Below are positions 7,833 through 17,246 of a DNA stretch of 64,000 bases, in pieces (position 1 is the stretch's first letter; the number at the start of each line of letters is the position of its first letter). Below the pieces are notes generated by a model. That model had not been told where the DNA came from, did no database searches, and worked only from the letters and a program-made list of their open reading frames with translations. The translations under genes were made by a program, and so were the position numbers. The DNA lies in NCBI RefSeq assembly GCF_040327995.1, contig NZ_JBEPIJ010000003.1:62001-126000 (forward strand), given 5' to 3'. This DNA is from Solimonas thermocellulolyticum. Its GTDB lineage: Bacteria > Pseudomonadota > Gammaproteobacteria > Nevskiales > Nevskiaceae.

Positions 7833-9896
7833 ATGACGGTTCGCACCAAGTTCATCGCCGTGATCGTGCTGGTGAATCTCGCCATGGCGGTGGCGGGTGC
7901 GCTGATCCTGTCGTCACTCAGGTCCGAGCGTAGCATCGAGCCCGAGTTGCGCGGTCACGCCAATCGCGTGGCGATGACGGTGGTGATGGACAACGCCCTG
8001 CTCGAGGTGCACGCGCAGGCCGAACGTGCGCGTCGCCTGCAGCGCGAGGGGGCGGATCCGACGCCGGCGCTGACGCAATTGCAGCAAGAACTCGACGGTG
8101 TGCGCGCGCAGCTGCGCTTCTTCACCGGCGTGCACGACGAGGCCGTCGCCGGCCTGCGTCGCGAGGTCGAAGAGACCGCGGCCGAGATCCGTGCCCTGCT
8201 GCTGCAAGGGCCGTTGTCGGGCGAAGCGGCCGAGCGGCTCAGCGCGCTGACATTCGCGCTCCAGTACCGCGCCGCACGCATCTTCGCGGCGATCGTCGAC
8301 AGCAACAACCGCGACGGACTGACATCCGCACTGGATGGCTTCGCGCGCCACCGTGAGCAGGTCGGTATCGCGCTGATGGGGGTCGCCGCTGCCTTCTTGG
8401 TCACGCTGGGTCTGAGCGTCTGGGCGTATCGGCGGCTGATCCGCCCGCTGGGGGCGGTCACCGGCAGTCTCAACGCGGTGCTGACCGGCCATCAGCCCAC
8501 CGAGTCGCTGCAGGAGTCGAGTGACGAGTTCGGCGACATCGTGCGCGCGATCCGTAAGCTGCAGGCGCAGGCCGAGCACATCCGGCGCATCGCCTACGAG
8601 GACCCGGGAACCGGCCTGCCGAATCGCAATCGCTTGGACGCGGAGTTGCGCGAGGTGCGTCGTCTGCGCCCGATCGACGGTACCCACGGCCTGATTCTGA
8701 TCGGCATCGACACCTACGAGACCCTGCGCAGCGGCTTTGGCTTGCGCGTCGCCGAGGCGGTGATGCGCGCCGCAGCCCAGCGCTTGTATGCGCTCGATCC
8801 GATGCCGGTTTCGGTGTTCCGCATCGAGCCGCACGTGCTCGGCATCCTCGTCGACCGCGGGATCGCCGAGGCGGTGACGCGCGCCGACCTCAAGCGCATC
8901 ACCGCCGAGGCCTTCAAGCGGCTCGGCTCGCCGCTGGAGGTCGAGGGCCAGCGTTTCGTGCTCGGCCTGGCCGCCGGCGCCGCGATCTATCCCGACGACG
9001 CCCGCGATGCCGAGGAGTACGTCAACGTCAGCCTGGAGGCGCTGCGCCACGCGCAGACGCAAGCGCAGGGTGCGCTGTGCTTCGGCGAACGCGGGCACAC
9101 GCACCGTCTGCGCAAGCACCTGGCCTTGGCCGAGCAGATCCGTATGGGCTTGCGCGAGGGCCAGTTCGTGCCCTTCTTCCAGCCGGTGATCGACGTCGCC
9201 CATGGCAAGGTCGTCGGTGCGGAAATGCTGGTGCGCTGGCGTCAGCCCGACGGTCGCGTGGTGCTGCCCGGCGAGTTCATGCTGATCGCCCAGAGTTCCG
9301 AGGTCATCCGCGAGATGACGCGCAGCGTGCTGATCCAGGCCTGCCGCGCCGTCTGCGGCTGGTCCGAACGCGGCTACGATCTCAACATCTCCTTCAATCT
9401 GTCGGCCAAGCTTCTGTCGCCGCACATCCTGCAGATCTGCCGCGATGCGCTGTCCGAATCGGGATTGGCGCCGTCACGACTGATCGCCGAGATCACCGAG
9501 ACGGCCTTGATCGGCAATCTCGACTCCAGCGCCGAGATTCTCGACGCCCTGCGCGACAGCGGCGTCAAGCTGTGTCTCGATGACTTCGGTACCGGCTATT
9601 CGTCGCTGACGCACCTGTACCGCTTCCGCATCGACCGCATCAAGATCGATCCGGTCGTCGCCCGCGCCGCGGCGCAGAATGCGCGCGCCGCCGAGATCAT
9701 CCGCTCGATGAGCGAGCTCGCGGTGCGCATCGGCATCGCCATCGTCGTCGAGGGCGTGGAGACCGAGGAGGATGCCCAGCGTCTGCGCGAACTCGGCTGT
9801 TCGCTGCAACAGGGTTTTTTGTACACGCGCGCGCTTGCGCAGGAACAGTTCGTCGAGTGGGCACGCAGCTTCGAGGCGCGCGCCCACGCTGCATAG
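7833..9896 (+). CDS. Membrane sensor with degenerate GGDEF and intact-looking EAL domain
   Basis: A 687-residue inner-membrane signalling protein. A first membrane helix (about residues 6-28) and a second (about 180-202) enclose a periplasmic helical sensor region; a HAMP-like linker follows. The GGDEF domain (about 255-410) is degenerate: the active-site loop reads FRIEPHVLGIL, so cyclase activity is unlikely. The EAL domain (about 430-675) keeps the first Glu (464, as EML in GAEMLVRW), the Asn of SFNLSAKLL, ITETALI, the metal-binding DDFGTGYSSL (583-592), IKIDP, VVEGVETEE and QQGFLY. The protein is therefore a likely c-di-GMP phosphodiesterase or receptor. It stands alone; the target process is not indicated by neighbours. 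Confidence 0.88.
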   Translation: MTVRTKFIAVIVLVNLAMAVAGALILSSLRSERSIEPELRGHANRVAMTVVMDNALLEVHAQAERARRLQREGADPTPALTQLQQELDGVRAQLRFFTGVHDEAVAGLRREVEETAAEIRALLLQGPLSGEAAERLSALTFALQYRAARIFAAIVDSNNRDGLTSALDGFARHREQVGIALMGVAAAFLVTLGLSVWAYRRLIRPLGAVTGSLNAVLTGHQPTESLQESSDEFGDIVRAIRKLQAQAEHIRRIAYEDPGTGLPNRNRLDAELREVRRLRPIDGTHGLILIGIDTYETLRSGFGLRVAEAVMRAAAQRLYALDPMPVSVFRIEPHVLGILVDRGIAEAVTRADLKRITAEAFKRLGSPLEVEGQRFVLGLAAGAAIYPDDARDAEEYVNVSLEALRHAQTQAQGALCFGERGHTHRLRKHLALAEQIRMGLREGQFVPFFQPVIDVAHGKVVGAEMLVRWRQPDGRVVLPGEFMLIAQSSEVIREMTRSVLIQACRAVCGWSERGYDLNISFNLSAKLLSPHILQICRDALSESGLAPSRLIAEITETALIGNLDSSAEILDALRDSGVKLCLDDFGTGYSSLTHLYRFRIDRIKIDPVVARAAAQNARAAEIIRSMSELAVRIGIAIVVEGVETEEDAQRLRELGCSLQQGFLYTRALAQEQFVEWARSFEARAHAA

Positions 9897-10091
9897 CCGA
9901 GCCGCTCCGTCACGCGCTGGTGCTCGGCGGCGCGCGGCGCTATCGTGGGGCCGGCGGCGGGATCCAAAAACGCCGGATGTCCGTATCAGGGCGCGAGCGT
10001 CGTCGTGTCGGTGCCCGCACGATCGGCGCGGTATTGTGGCGGCGCTTGGCCGCCGTGGTTCGGGGCGCACCCTTACTTCAGGAGATCGAAC

Positions 10092-10394
10092 ATGAACAGC
10101 ACACGCAAACCCTTGATCGCCGCGCTCGGCGCGGCCTTCGCCCTCGGCGGCATGGCCGCGCCCGCGTCGGTCTTCGCCGCCTCGGATCTGGGCGCCGGCT
10201 ACATGGTGGCCGCGGCCGGTGACAAGAAGTCCGGCGAGGCCAAGTGTGGTGAGGCCAAGTGCGGCGAGAAGAAGGCCGAAGGCGCCTGCGGCGAAGGCAA
10301 GTGCGGCGAGGCCAAGTGCGGCGAGAAGAAGGCCGAAGGTGCCTGCGGCGAGGCCAAGTGCGGCGAAGGCAAGTGCGGCGAGAAGGGCAAGTGA
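10092..10394 (+). CDS. hvfA: HvfA/bufferin-like Cys-repeat RiPP precursor peptide
   Basis: A 100-residue secreted peptide precursor. Residues 1-30 are a Sec signal peptide (cleavage near SVFA-AS). The mature part has eight cysteines (52, 57, 66, 71, 76, 85, 90, 95), each in a five-residue unit: EAKCG (four times), EGKCG (twice) and EGACG (twice), separated by Lys/Glu-rich spacers. EGKCG units are the hallmark of HvfA-type peptides, whose cysteines are converted by an MNIO enzyme into copper-binding oxazolone/thioamide-type groups. The enzyme (DUF692) and partner gene follow directly, so the assignment rests on both motif and operon. A clear AGGAG lies just upstream of the ATG. Modification and metal binding here are inferred from the family. 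Confidence 0.85.
   Translation: MNSTRKPLIAALGAAFALGGMAAPASVFAASDLGAGYMVAAAGDKKSGEAKCGEAKCGEKKAEGACGEGKCGEAKCGEKKAEGACGEAKCGEGKCGEKGK
10251..10364 (+). repeat. Two tandem 57-bp units inside the hvfA-like gene
   Basis: Units 10251-10307 and 10308-10364 are each 57 bp (19 codons) and differ at only a few bases, so they encode the same peptide block except for one Gly/Ala change (EGKCG versus EAKCG). Each unit carries three cysteines: EAKCG, then EGACG, then E(G/A)KCG. A partial unit precedes them (EAKCG) and another follows (EGKCG). The in-frame length means copy-number change would add or remove three cysteines without a frameshift. Confidence 0.9.
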
Positions 10395-11236
10395 GTCCTG
10401 CCGCGGTGCGCGGCGCAGGCTTGGGCCTGCGCCGCGCGCTGCTCTCGCCGCTCGCCGAGCGCGCCGACGCCGTCGCCGACTTTCTCGAGGTGGCGCCGGA
10501 GAACTGGATGCGCATCGGCGGCCGGCTCGGCCGCCAGTTCCGCGCGCTCACGGAGCGCTATGCGTTCGCGACCCATGGTCTGTCGCTGTCGATCGGCTCG
10601 CCAGCGCCGCTCGACGAGGACTTCGTCCGCGAGATCAAGGACTTCCTCGACCGACACGGCATCGCCGATTACAGCGAGCACCTGACCTGGTGTTCGGACG
10701 ATGGTCACCTGTACGACCTGATGCCGATTCCGTTCACCGTCGATGCGGTGGATTACGTGGCCGCGCGCGTGCGCCGCGTACAAGACATACTCGAACGCCG
10801 CATCGCCCTCGAAAACGCGAGTTACTACGCGCCGCTGGCGAGCGAGCTCAGCGAGCTGGAATTCATCAACGCGGTGGTCGAGCGCGCCGACTGCGATCTG
10901 CTGCTCGACGTCAACAATGTCTACGTCAACAGCATCAATCACCGCTACGATCCAGTGCAGTTTCTCGACGGCCTGCCACGCGAGCGGGTGCGCTACATGC
11001 ACATCGCCGGACACTACGTCGAGGCCGAGGACCTGCGCGTCGACACCCATGGCAGTAGCGTGATCGAGCCGGTGTGGGCGCTGCTGCAACACGCCTATGC
11101 GCGTTTCGGGGTGAAGCCGACGCTGCTCGAACGCGATTTCAACATCCCGCCGCTCCCGGTGCTGCTCGGTGAGGTCGAGCGCATCCGCACGCTGCAGGCG
11201 GCGGCGCTACCGGCGCAGCGCGTGGTCAATGGCTGA
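10391..11236 (+). CDS. hvfB: MNIO (DUF692) multinuclear iron oxidase, HvfB/BufB type
   Basis: A 281-residue cytoplasmic TIM-barrel enzyme of the DUF692 family. Characterised members carry two or three iron ions and oxidise cysteines of a precursor peptide. Expected metal-ligand regions are all present: FATHGLSLSIGSP, YSEHLTWCSDDG, IALENASYYAPL, DLLLDVNNVYVNS, YMHIAGHY and TLLERDFNIPP. The GTG start overlaps the stop of the precursor gene (GTGA), which ties translation of enzyme and substrate together. The following hvfC-like gene overlaps by 8 bp. Family membership is firm; the exact chemistry on this precursor is inferred. Confidence 0.92.
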   Translation: MSPAAVRGAGLGLRRALLSPLAERADAVADFLEVAPENWMRIGGRLGRQFRALTERYAFATHGLSLSIGSPAPLDEDFVREIKDFLDRHGIADYSEHLTWCSDDGHLYDLMPIPFTVDAVDYVAARVRRVQDILERRIALENASYYAPLASELSELEFINAVVERADCDLLLDVNNVYVNSINHRYDPVQFLDGLPRERVRYMHIAGHYVEAEDLRVDTHGSSVIEPVWALLQHAYARFGVKPTLLERDFNIPPLPVLLGEVERIRTLQAAALPAQRVVNG

Positions 11237-12005
11237 AGCTTGGACCGATTTTCGCGCGCGCCAGCTCGCGTTCTCCGCGCACCTGCGCGATCCGCGCCGC
11301 AACGAGGTCGCCGACATCGAAGACCGGCGCCTGAAGATCTACCGCGAGCTGTTCTACAACAACGTCGAGAACTGTCTGGCCGCGGCCTTTCCGGTACTGC
11401 GCAAGCTGTCCAGCGACGCGGTCTGGCACGAGCGGGTGCGCGACTTCTACGCTCGCCACCGCTGCAAGGCTCCGCAGTTCCATCGCCTGCCCGAGGAGTT
11501 CCTGCGTTTCCTCGAAGAGGTGCGCACCGAGCATCCCGACGATCCGCCGTTTTTGCGCGAGCTGGCGCATTACGAATGGGTGGAGCTCGCGCTGTCGGTG
11601 TCGCCGCTGGAGCTGAGCCCTGAGCTGGCGGACCCCAACGGCGATCCGCTGGCGCAGCCGCCCGTGATCTCGCCGCTGGCCTGGACGCTGGCCTACCGCT
11701 ATCCGGTGCACCGGATCGGTCCGGACTTCCAGCCGAGCACGCCCGGCGCGGAGCCGACCTGGCTGATCGTCAATCGCGATCGCACCGATACCGTGCGGTT
11801 CATGCAGATCAACGCGGTCACGGCGCGACTGATGACCCTGATCGAGGCGCGGCCCGAGGCCAGCGGACGCGATCTTTTGCTCGACATCGCCGCCGAGCTC
11901 GCCCATCCCGACCCCGAGGCCGTCGTCGCCGAGGGTGCGCAGATCTTCGAGCGTTTGCGCGCGCGCGACATCCTGCTGGGCACCCGCCGCCCCGCGGCTG
12001 GCTGA
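11229..12005 (+). CDS. hvfC: MNIO partner protein (DUF2063 N-terminal domain), HvfC/BufC type
   Basis: A 258-residue protein with the DUF2063 'putative DNA-binding' domain at its N-terminus: the run DIEDRRLKIYRELFYNNVEN and PEEFLRFLEEVR are typical. Despite the domain name, members encoded next to DUF692 enzymes act as partners that bring the precursor peptide to the MNIO enzyme. The C-terminal half (about 140-258) resembles the recognition domain of such partners. The ATG overlaps the end of hvfB by 8 bp, completing a compact A-B-C operon. The next gene, prfC, starts 65 bp later and is probably separate. Confidence 0.85.
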   Translation: MAEAWTDFRARQLAFSAHLRDPRRNEVADIEDRRLKIYRELFYNNVENCLAAAFPVLRKLSSDAVWHERVRDFYARHRCKAPQFHRLPEEFLRFLEEVRTEHPDDPPFLRELAHYEWVELALSVSPLELSPELADPNGDPLAQPPVISPLAWTLAYRYPVHRIGPDFQPSTPGAEPTWLIVNRDRTDTVRFMQINAVTARLMTLIEARPEASGRDLLLDIAAELAHPDPEAVVAEGAQIFERLRARDILLGTRRPAAG

Positions 12006-12070
12006 GCCTGGTCGGCGCTGCCCGCGGCGCAGCCGGTTAGAATGCGCGGCCCCCAAGCGCAGATCCAAGC

Positions 12071-13669
<1,599 letters not shown>

Positions 13670-13689
13670 CCGTTTGCACCGAGCTTCAC

Positions 13690-14859
13690 ATGGATACGCC
13701 GCTCAGCTCCCGCCGCATCGACCCCGCCAGTTGGCCGATGCTGGTTCTGTTCATCACCATCCACCTGGCCTGCCTCGGCGCGATCTGGACCGGGGTGTCG
13801 TGGTCGGACGTCAGCCTGTGCCTCGCGCTGTACGCGATCCGCATGTTCGGCGTCACCGGCGGCTATCACCGCTACTTCGCGCACCGCGCGTACAAGACCG
13901 GGCGGGTGATGCAGTTCCTGCTGGCCTGTCTCGCGCAGTCCTCGCTGCAGTCGGGCGCGCTGTGGTGGGCGGCCAAGCACCGCGACCACCACAAGCATTC
14001 GGACACCCCGCTCGACAGCCATTCGCCGCGGCATTACGGCTTCTGGTTCTCGCACCTGGGCTGGATCTTCAACGCGCAGGCGCAGCAGGCCGATTACGCG
14101 CGCGTGCCGGAGTTCCTGCAGTACCCGGAACTGCGCTGGCTCGACAAGCACCACTGGATTCCGGGCACCGTTCTCGGCCTGACGGTGTTTCTCGTCGGCG
14201 GCTGGTCGGCGCTCATCGTCGGCTTCTTCTGGTCGACGGTGCTGCTTTGGCACGCGACCTTCTGCATCAACTCGCTGGTGCACGTCTTCGGCAAGCAGCG
14301 CTACCTCACTGGCGACGACTCGCGCAACAACTGGTTGTTCGCGCTGCTCTCGCTCGGCGAGGGCTGGCACAACAACCACCACTACTACATGGCCTCGGCG
14401 CGCCAGGGCTTCAAGTGGTGGGAGATCGACATCACCTGGTACGTGCTGCTCGGCTTGCAGAAGCTCGGACTGGTTTCGGAGTTGCGCGATCCGCCGGCGC
14501 ACGTGCTCGCCGGCGAGCGGCCGCTGACCGAAGGGCTCAAAGAGCGCGTCGCTGCGCATCTGGCGCATTCGTTCTGCGCCGACCGCATCGTGCGTCGCAT
14601 GCAGAAGCGCTGGGCCGAACTGAACCCCGGCGCGAGCTTCGACGAATGGCGCCGGCGCTGGGCCGAGCAACTCGCGCACGGCCGCGAACACGTGGTGCAT
14701 CTGGTGCACGCCGAACTGCCGAGCTTCGATCAGCTCTATCGTCGCGCGCGCCGCAACTTCGCGCGCACGCCGGCGATGGAGGAGATCGTCCTGCGCGCGC
14801 GCGAGAAGCTCGCGCAGGCGGTGATCGCACGCCTGGAGCCGGTCGCTGTCCGCGCCTGA
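13690..14859 (+). CDS. Membrane fatty-acyl desaturase (acyl-CoA/phospholipid delta-9 type)
   Basis: A 389-residue inner-membrane di-iron desaturase. All three histidine boxes are present: HRYFAH (residues 60-65), HRDHH (97-101) and HNNHH (227-231). The order and spacing match the stearoyl-CoA desaturase (Ole1/SCD) class. Four or more hydrophobic segments separate the boxes, as in the family. It would introduce a double bond into an existing acyl chain, probably delta-9, using O2 and an electron donor encoded elsewhere. The C-terminal 100 residues are soluble and charged. An unrelated soluble acyl-ACP desaturase sits 2.4 kb downstream. The MFS gene starts 10 bp after the stop. Confidence 0.92.
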   Translation: MDTPLSSRRIDPASWPMLVLFITIHLACLGAIWTGVSWSDVSLCLALYAIRMFGVTGGYHRYFAHRAYKTGRVMQFLLACLAQSSLQSGALWWAAKHRDHHKHSDTPLDSHSPRHYGFWFSHLGWIFNAQAQQADYARVPEFLQYPELRWLDKHHWIPGTVLGLTVFLVGGWSALIVGFFWSTVLLWHATFCINSLVHVFGKQRYLTGDDSRNNWLFALLSLGEGWHNNHHYYMASARQGFKWWEIDITWYVLLGLQKLGLVSELRDPPAHVLAGERPLTEGLKERVAAHLAHSFCADRIVRRMQKRWAELNPGASFDEWRRRWAEQLAHGREHVVHLVHAELPSFDQLYRRARRNFARTPAMEEIVLRAREKLAQAVIARLEPVAVRA

Positions 14860-14869
14860 TCCGACCGCC

Positions 14870-16120
14870 TTGCCGCGCCGCGACCCATACGCGGCGCTGC
14901 GCTACCCGGAGTTCGTCGCGCTGCTCGTCGGCAGCTTCCTGCTGACCGCTGCGCTGATGATCCAGCAGATCGCGTTGGCCTACGAGCTGTATCGGGTCAC
15001 CCGCGATCCGCTGGCGCTGGGCCTGATCGGGCTCGCCGAGGCGGTGCCGTTCATCGCGCTGGCGCTGTTCGGCGGTCACGTCGCCGATCGTTTCGACAAG
15101 CGCCGCATCATGCAGCTCGCGCTGCTCGTCATGTTGGTGGCGTCCGCGGTGCTCGCGCTGATCGCGTGGACGCCCATGCGCGAACGCCTGTCGCAGACCG
15201 CTTGGCTGTGGCTGGTCTACGCGATGATCGGCGTGCTCGGCTTCGCGCGCGGCTTCTATTCGCCGGCGATGGCCGCGCTGCGCCCGTTTCTCGTGCCGCG
15301 CGCGATCTACGGCAACAGCGCGACTTGGAGCGGCACCTTCTGGCAGGCGGCGGCGATTCTCGGGCCGGTCGCCGGCGGGCTGGCCTACGCCGCGTTCGGG
15401 TTGGCTGGCAGCTTGATCGCCGTGATGGCGCTGATCGTGTCGGTGCAGCTGCTGCTACTGCGCATCGAACCGCGACCGGTGTCGCCCGATCCGGTCGGCG
15501 TGCAGACGGTGTGGGCGAGTCTGCGCGAAGGGCTCGGCTACGTGCGGCGCACGCCGATCATCCTCTACGCGATCACGCTGGACATGCTCACCGTGCTGTT
15601 CGGCGGCGTGGTCGCGATCCTGCCGATCTTCGCCGAGGACATCCTCGAGGTCGGCCCGGAGGGTCTGGGCATCCTGCGCGCGGCGCCCGCGGTCGGCGCG
15701 CTGCTGACCATCATCACCTGCACGTACTGGCCGCCGCTGGAGAAAGCCTGGCGCAATCTGTTGCTGGCGGTGCTCGGCTTTGGCTTGGCGACCCTGGTGT
15801 TCGCGGTGTCGGAGCTGTGGTGGCTGTCGATCGCCGCGCTGTTTCTCACCGGCGCCTTCGACAGCATCAGCGTCGTCATCCGCAACACCATCCTGCAGAC
15901 CACGCCGCCGGATCACCTGCGCGGCCGCGTGCAGGCGGTCAACAGCATCTTCATCTCGGCGTCGAACGAGATCGGCGCGTTCGAATCGGGCCTGGCCGCG
16001 CGGCTGATGGGCACGGTGCCATCGGTGATCTTCGGCGGCGTGGTCACGATCGGCATCGTCGCCGAGATCTGGCGGCGTACGAGAACTCTGCTATTGGTCA
16101 ATCTGGCGGACGGGCGCTGA
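14870..16120 (+). CDS. MFS transporter (EntS/MFS_3-like)
   Basis: A 416-residue major facilitator protein with about 12 membrane helices. After the first helix the loop contains GGHVADRFDKRRIM, the MFS motif A between helices 2 and 3. The overall order resembles the MFS_3 group that includes the enterobactin exporter EntS and many drug exporters; the substrate is unknown. The start is a TTG (MPRRDPYAALRYPEFVALLVG) because no ATG or GTG precedes the first membrane segment in this frame. It lies 10 bp after the desaturase and probably shares its transcript. A 14-bp palindrome (GCTGAGC/GCTCAGC, 16116-16129) covers the stop codon and may act as a terminator hairpin. Confidence 0.87.
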   Translation: MPRRDPYAALRYPEFVALLVGSFLLTAALMIQQIALAYELYRVTRDPLALGLIGLAEAVPFIALALFGGHVADRFDKRRIMQLALLVMLVASAVLALIAWTPMRERLSQTAWLWLVYAMIGVLGFARGFYSPAMAALRPFLVPRAIYGNSATWSGTFWQAAAILGPVAGGLAYAAFGLAGSLIAVMALIVSVQLLLLRIEPRPVSPDPVGVQTVWASLREGLGYVRRTPIILYAITLDMLTVLFGGVVAILPIFAEDILEVGPEGLGILRAAPAVGALLTIITCTYWPPLEKAWRNLLLAVLGFGLATLVFAVSELWWLSIAALFLTGAFDSISVVIRNTILQTTPPDHLRGRVQAVNSIFISASNEIGAFESGLAARLMGTVPSVIFGGVVTIGIVAEIWRRTRTLLLVNLADGR

Positions 16121-16258
16121 GCGCTCAGCCGACGTGGGCGTGATGAGCGTTCGCCCAGCCTGGCCCGGTAGCGGACTTGCGACGGCGCGCGGACCGGCGC
16201 TCTCCACCGGCTGCTCGCCGGCGGCGTCGCGATGCCGCAGGCCCTTGCGTCCGCGGCC

Positions 16259-16939
16259 TTACGACTTCTGCTGCGCGGTGTTGATGACGGCGGCGGCGAG
16301 CGAGAACGGCCGCTCGCCGATGCGGCGACGCAGACGCTCCGGTAGATGGCGCTTGTCGAGCTGCAGCACCGACACCTGCGCGAACCCGTCCGGCGCCTCG
16401 CCGGCCCAGGACTCCGCCAGCGGTTGCTCGGCTGCGCGTCGTGGGCGGATACCGAGCGCGGCGAGCTTGTCCTGTTGCGGCAGCAACTGATGGCTACCGT
16501 CGGCGAGCGAGGCGGTGGACGCCTGGACTTCGATCCAACTGTTGAGGTCGAGCTGTAGCAGCGGTTCGGCGAGCGTGCGCAGCGCCGGCACTTCGAGCGC
16601 ACGCGTGGCTGCGCGCTGCACCAGGCTGCCGGCGCGCTGCGCGAGGGTCAGCGCCGGGCGGCCGTCGCTGCCGAGCGCCGGGCGCGCGGCGGCGGTCGCG
16701 GCGTGCTGCAGCGCCGGGCGTAGCGCGCTGGCGAAATTGGTCTGCAGATGCGCGCGCAGGCGCACACGCTCGCCGTCGGCGTGCGGCTCGCGGACCAGTT
16801 GGAGCTGCAGCCGCCACAGCGGCAGGTTCTGGCCGACCGGCAGTTCGGCGGCGAACGCGAGCCGACGTTCGCCGTCGGCGGACGGCGCGGGTCCCGCGCC
16901 GACGAGCTGGCCGATGCGCCGGCGGATTCGCCTTAACAT
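16259..16939 (-). CDS. Unknown protein, 226 residues, soluble
   Basis: I do not recognise this gene. It starts MLRRIRRRIGQLVG with a basic helix, has no signal peptide or membrane segment, and is rich in Ala, Leu, Arg and Gln. It contains LPLWRLQLQLVREPHADGER and LDLNSWIEVQASTASLADG. The alternating hydrophobic stretches suggest beta strands. Codon use is like its neighbours (high GC at third positions), which supports it as real coding sequence. The start at ATG 16939 leaves a 31-bp gap to the divergent acylphosphatase gene; a longer frame would cross that gene and is rejected. It converges with the MFS gene. Confidence 0.6.
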   Translation of the reverse strand: MLRRIRRRIGQLVGAGPAPSADGERRLAFAAELPVGQNLPLWRLQLQLVREPHADGERVRLRAHLQTNFASALRPALQHAATAAARPALGSDGRPALTLAQRAGSLVQRAATRALEVPALRTLAEPLLQLDLNSWIEVQASTASLADGSHQLLPQQDKLAALGIRPRRAAEQPLAESWAGEAPDGFAQVSVLQLDKRHLPERLRRRIGERPFSLAAAVINTAQQKS

Positions 16940-16970
16940 AGCAAGTCCGGGTTTTCGCTGGGCGAAAGGG

Positions 16971-17246
16971 GTGAAGGCATCATATCGCTTCGCGGTGCGC
17001 GGCCGGGTGCAGGGTGTGTGCTTCCGCCAGTCGACCGCCGAACTCGCCAATCGGCTCGGGCTCGACGGCTGGGTGCGCAATTGCGCGGACGGCAGCGTCG
17101 AGGGCCTCGTCGCCGGTGAGGCCGAGGCCTTGGCGCAGTTGCGCGACTGGTTGCGGCATGGACCGCCGGCGGCGCGGGTCGATGAGCTGTCGTGGACGGC
17201 GGCGGACACCGCGCCGTCCGAGCCGGGCTTTCGCGTGCGGCGTTAG
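16971..17246 (+). CDS. acyP: Acylphosphatase
   Basis: A 91-residue cytoplasmic enzyme that hydrolyses the carboxyl-phosphate bond of acylphosphates. Both family signatures are present: GRVQGVCFRQ (residues 10-19, with the substrate-binding Arg) and GWVRNCADGSVE (with the catalytic Asn). The length is standard (about 90-100). The start is GTG 16971 (MKASYRFAVRGRVQG) with AAGGGG just upstream; the longer frame has no family similarity. It is divergent from the unknown gene on the other strand, and its stop overlaps by 4 bp the stop of the acyl-ACP desaturase gene running towards it. Confidence 0.93.
   Translation: MKASYRFAVRGRVQGVCFRQSTAELANRLGLDGWVRNCADGSVEGLVAGEAEALAQLRDWLRHGPPAARVDELSWTAADTAPSEPGFRVRR

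Noticed and set aside
9945..10091. Longer start for the hvfA-like peptide
   Set aside because: ATG 10092 has a good AGGAG and begins a classical signal peptide; the upstream 49 codons would bury it.
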